NCBI GenBank assembly: GCA_942491385.1
Contig: CALOAF010000003.1
Span: forward strand, 21,978 to 85,977
From: UBA6170 sp942491385
Lineage (GTDB): Bacteria > Chloroflexota > Anaerolineae > Anaerolineales > Anaerolineaceae
Reading direction: 5' to 3'
DNA: 64,000 nt
A program made the translations under genes and the position numbers. The notes under the pieces were generated by a model that ran no database searches, was not told the DNA's origin, and saw nothing but the letters and a program-made list of their open reading frames with translations. Shown in pieces: positions 63,961-64,000 of the stretch. The first letter of the stretch is position 1; each line of letters starts with the position of its first letter.

Positions 63961-64000
63961 GTTTGCTTCCTTTCCAGGAGGAATATATTACCCGATGCCT

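Noticed and set aside
1..64000. tRNA, rRNA or riboswitch genes
   Set aside because: I looked for cloverleaf arms with TTCRANNC, rRNA conserved blocks and cobalamin or TPP box motifs and saw none; I cannot exclude a divergent one without a covariance search.

Overview
The window looks like chromosome from a member of the Bacteroidota, most probably a Saprospiraceae-like lineage. The reasons are the many secreted proteins with type IX secretion system (T9SS) C-terminal sorting domains (six type A, one gliding-motility-associated type B), SprB repeats, PKD and FG-GAP giants, DUF2480, DUF3667 and DUF5074 families, a fused CcsBA cytochrome c maturation protein, and TAnnTTTG-type -7 promoter elements with mostly weak Shine-Dalgarno sequences. 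The lineage call is inference from gene content. I saw no rRNA, tRNA, CRISPR array, phage or transposase gene.

Layout. 1-6.5 kb: end of a small secreted protein, an ArsR regulator, ccsBA, then scpB-DUF2480-lytic transglycosylase, all on the minus strand. 6.6-19.4 kb: a secreted type-B carboxylesterase (plus strand), facing a minus-strand pair in which a 3219-residue giant Ig-like repeat protein without a recognisable sorting domain lies just upstream of a short T9SS cargo protein. 20.3-23.8 kb: a heme-uptake-like pair, a HmuY-type T9SS hemophore followed by a TonB-dependent receptor. 24.3-31 kb: putative porin, fabI, recN, a small lipoprotein and a manganese-type sodA. 31.2-39.8 kb: a membrane class III nucleotide cyclase and a 2431-residue giant (FG-GAP, ASPIC/UnbV, 24 cysteine-bearing PKD repeats, T9SS tail). 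40-49.5 kb: an FKBP lipoprotein with a duplicated N-domain, a LolA-like protein, an AraC/GyrI-like regulator, a minus-strand set (metallophosphoesterase, DUF3667, YgjP-like metallopeptidase, DUF5074 beta-propeller lipoprotein), and an M43-like T9SS protease. 49.7-54 kb: an uncharacterised set of two ATP-grasp-type ligases, a class I glutamine amidotransferase and a flavin reductase. 54.1-61.5 kb: two large SprB-repeat surface proteins around a TlpA-like thioredoxin. 61.5-64 kb: palindromic repeats, a MATE exporter and a small membrane protein.

Much of the window serves the cell surface: secreted cargo and adhesin-like giants, their probable export by T9SS (whose machinery is not here), nutrient uptake through a TonB receptor and a porin, and envelope upkeep (LolA, FKBP, lytic transglycosylase, TlpA). 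Housekeeping genes are scattered between.

Two reading frames (the TonB receptor and the YgjP-like peptidase) appear to be broken by single-base indels at homopolymers near their 3' ends; in both cases the shifted frame restores the family's expected C-terminus. Intergenic DNA carries several hairpin-rich repeat structures, including a run of small hairpins whose loops repeatedly read TTTCA or its complement, a 23-bp inverted repeat inside the ATP-grasp cluster, and a roughly 305-bp element with 39-bp inverted ends. The best candidates for something undescribed are the ATP-grasp/amidotransferase cluster, the Cys-bearing PKD giant, and the giant-plus-short-T9SS-partner pair.
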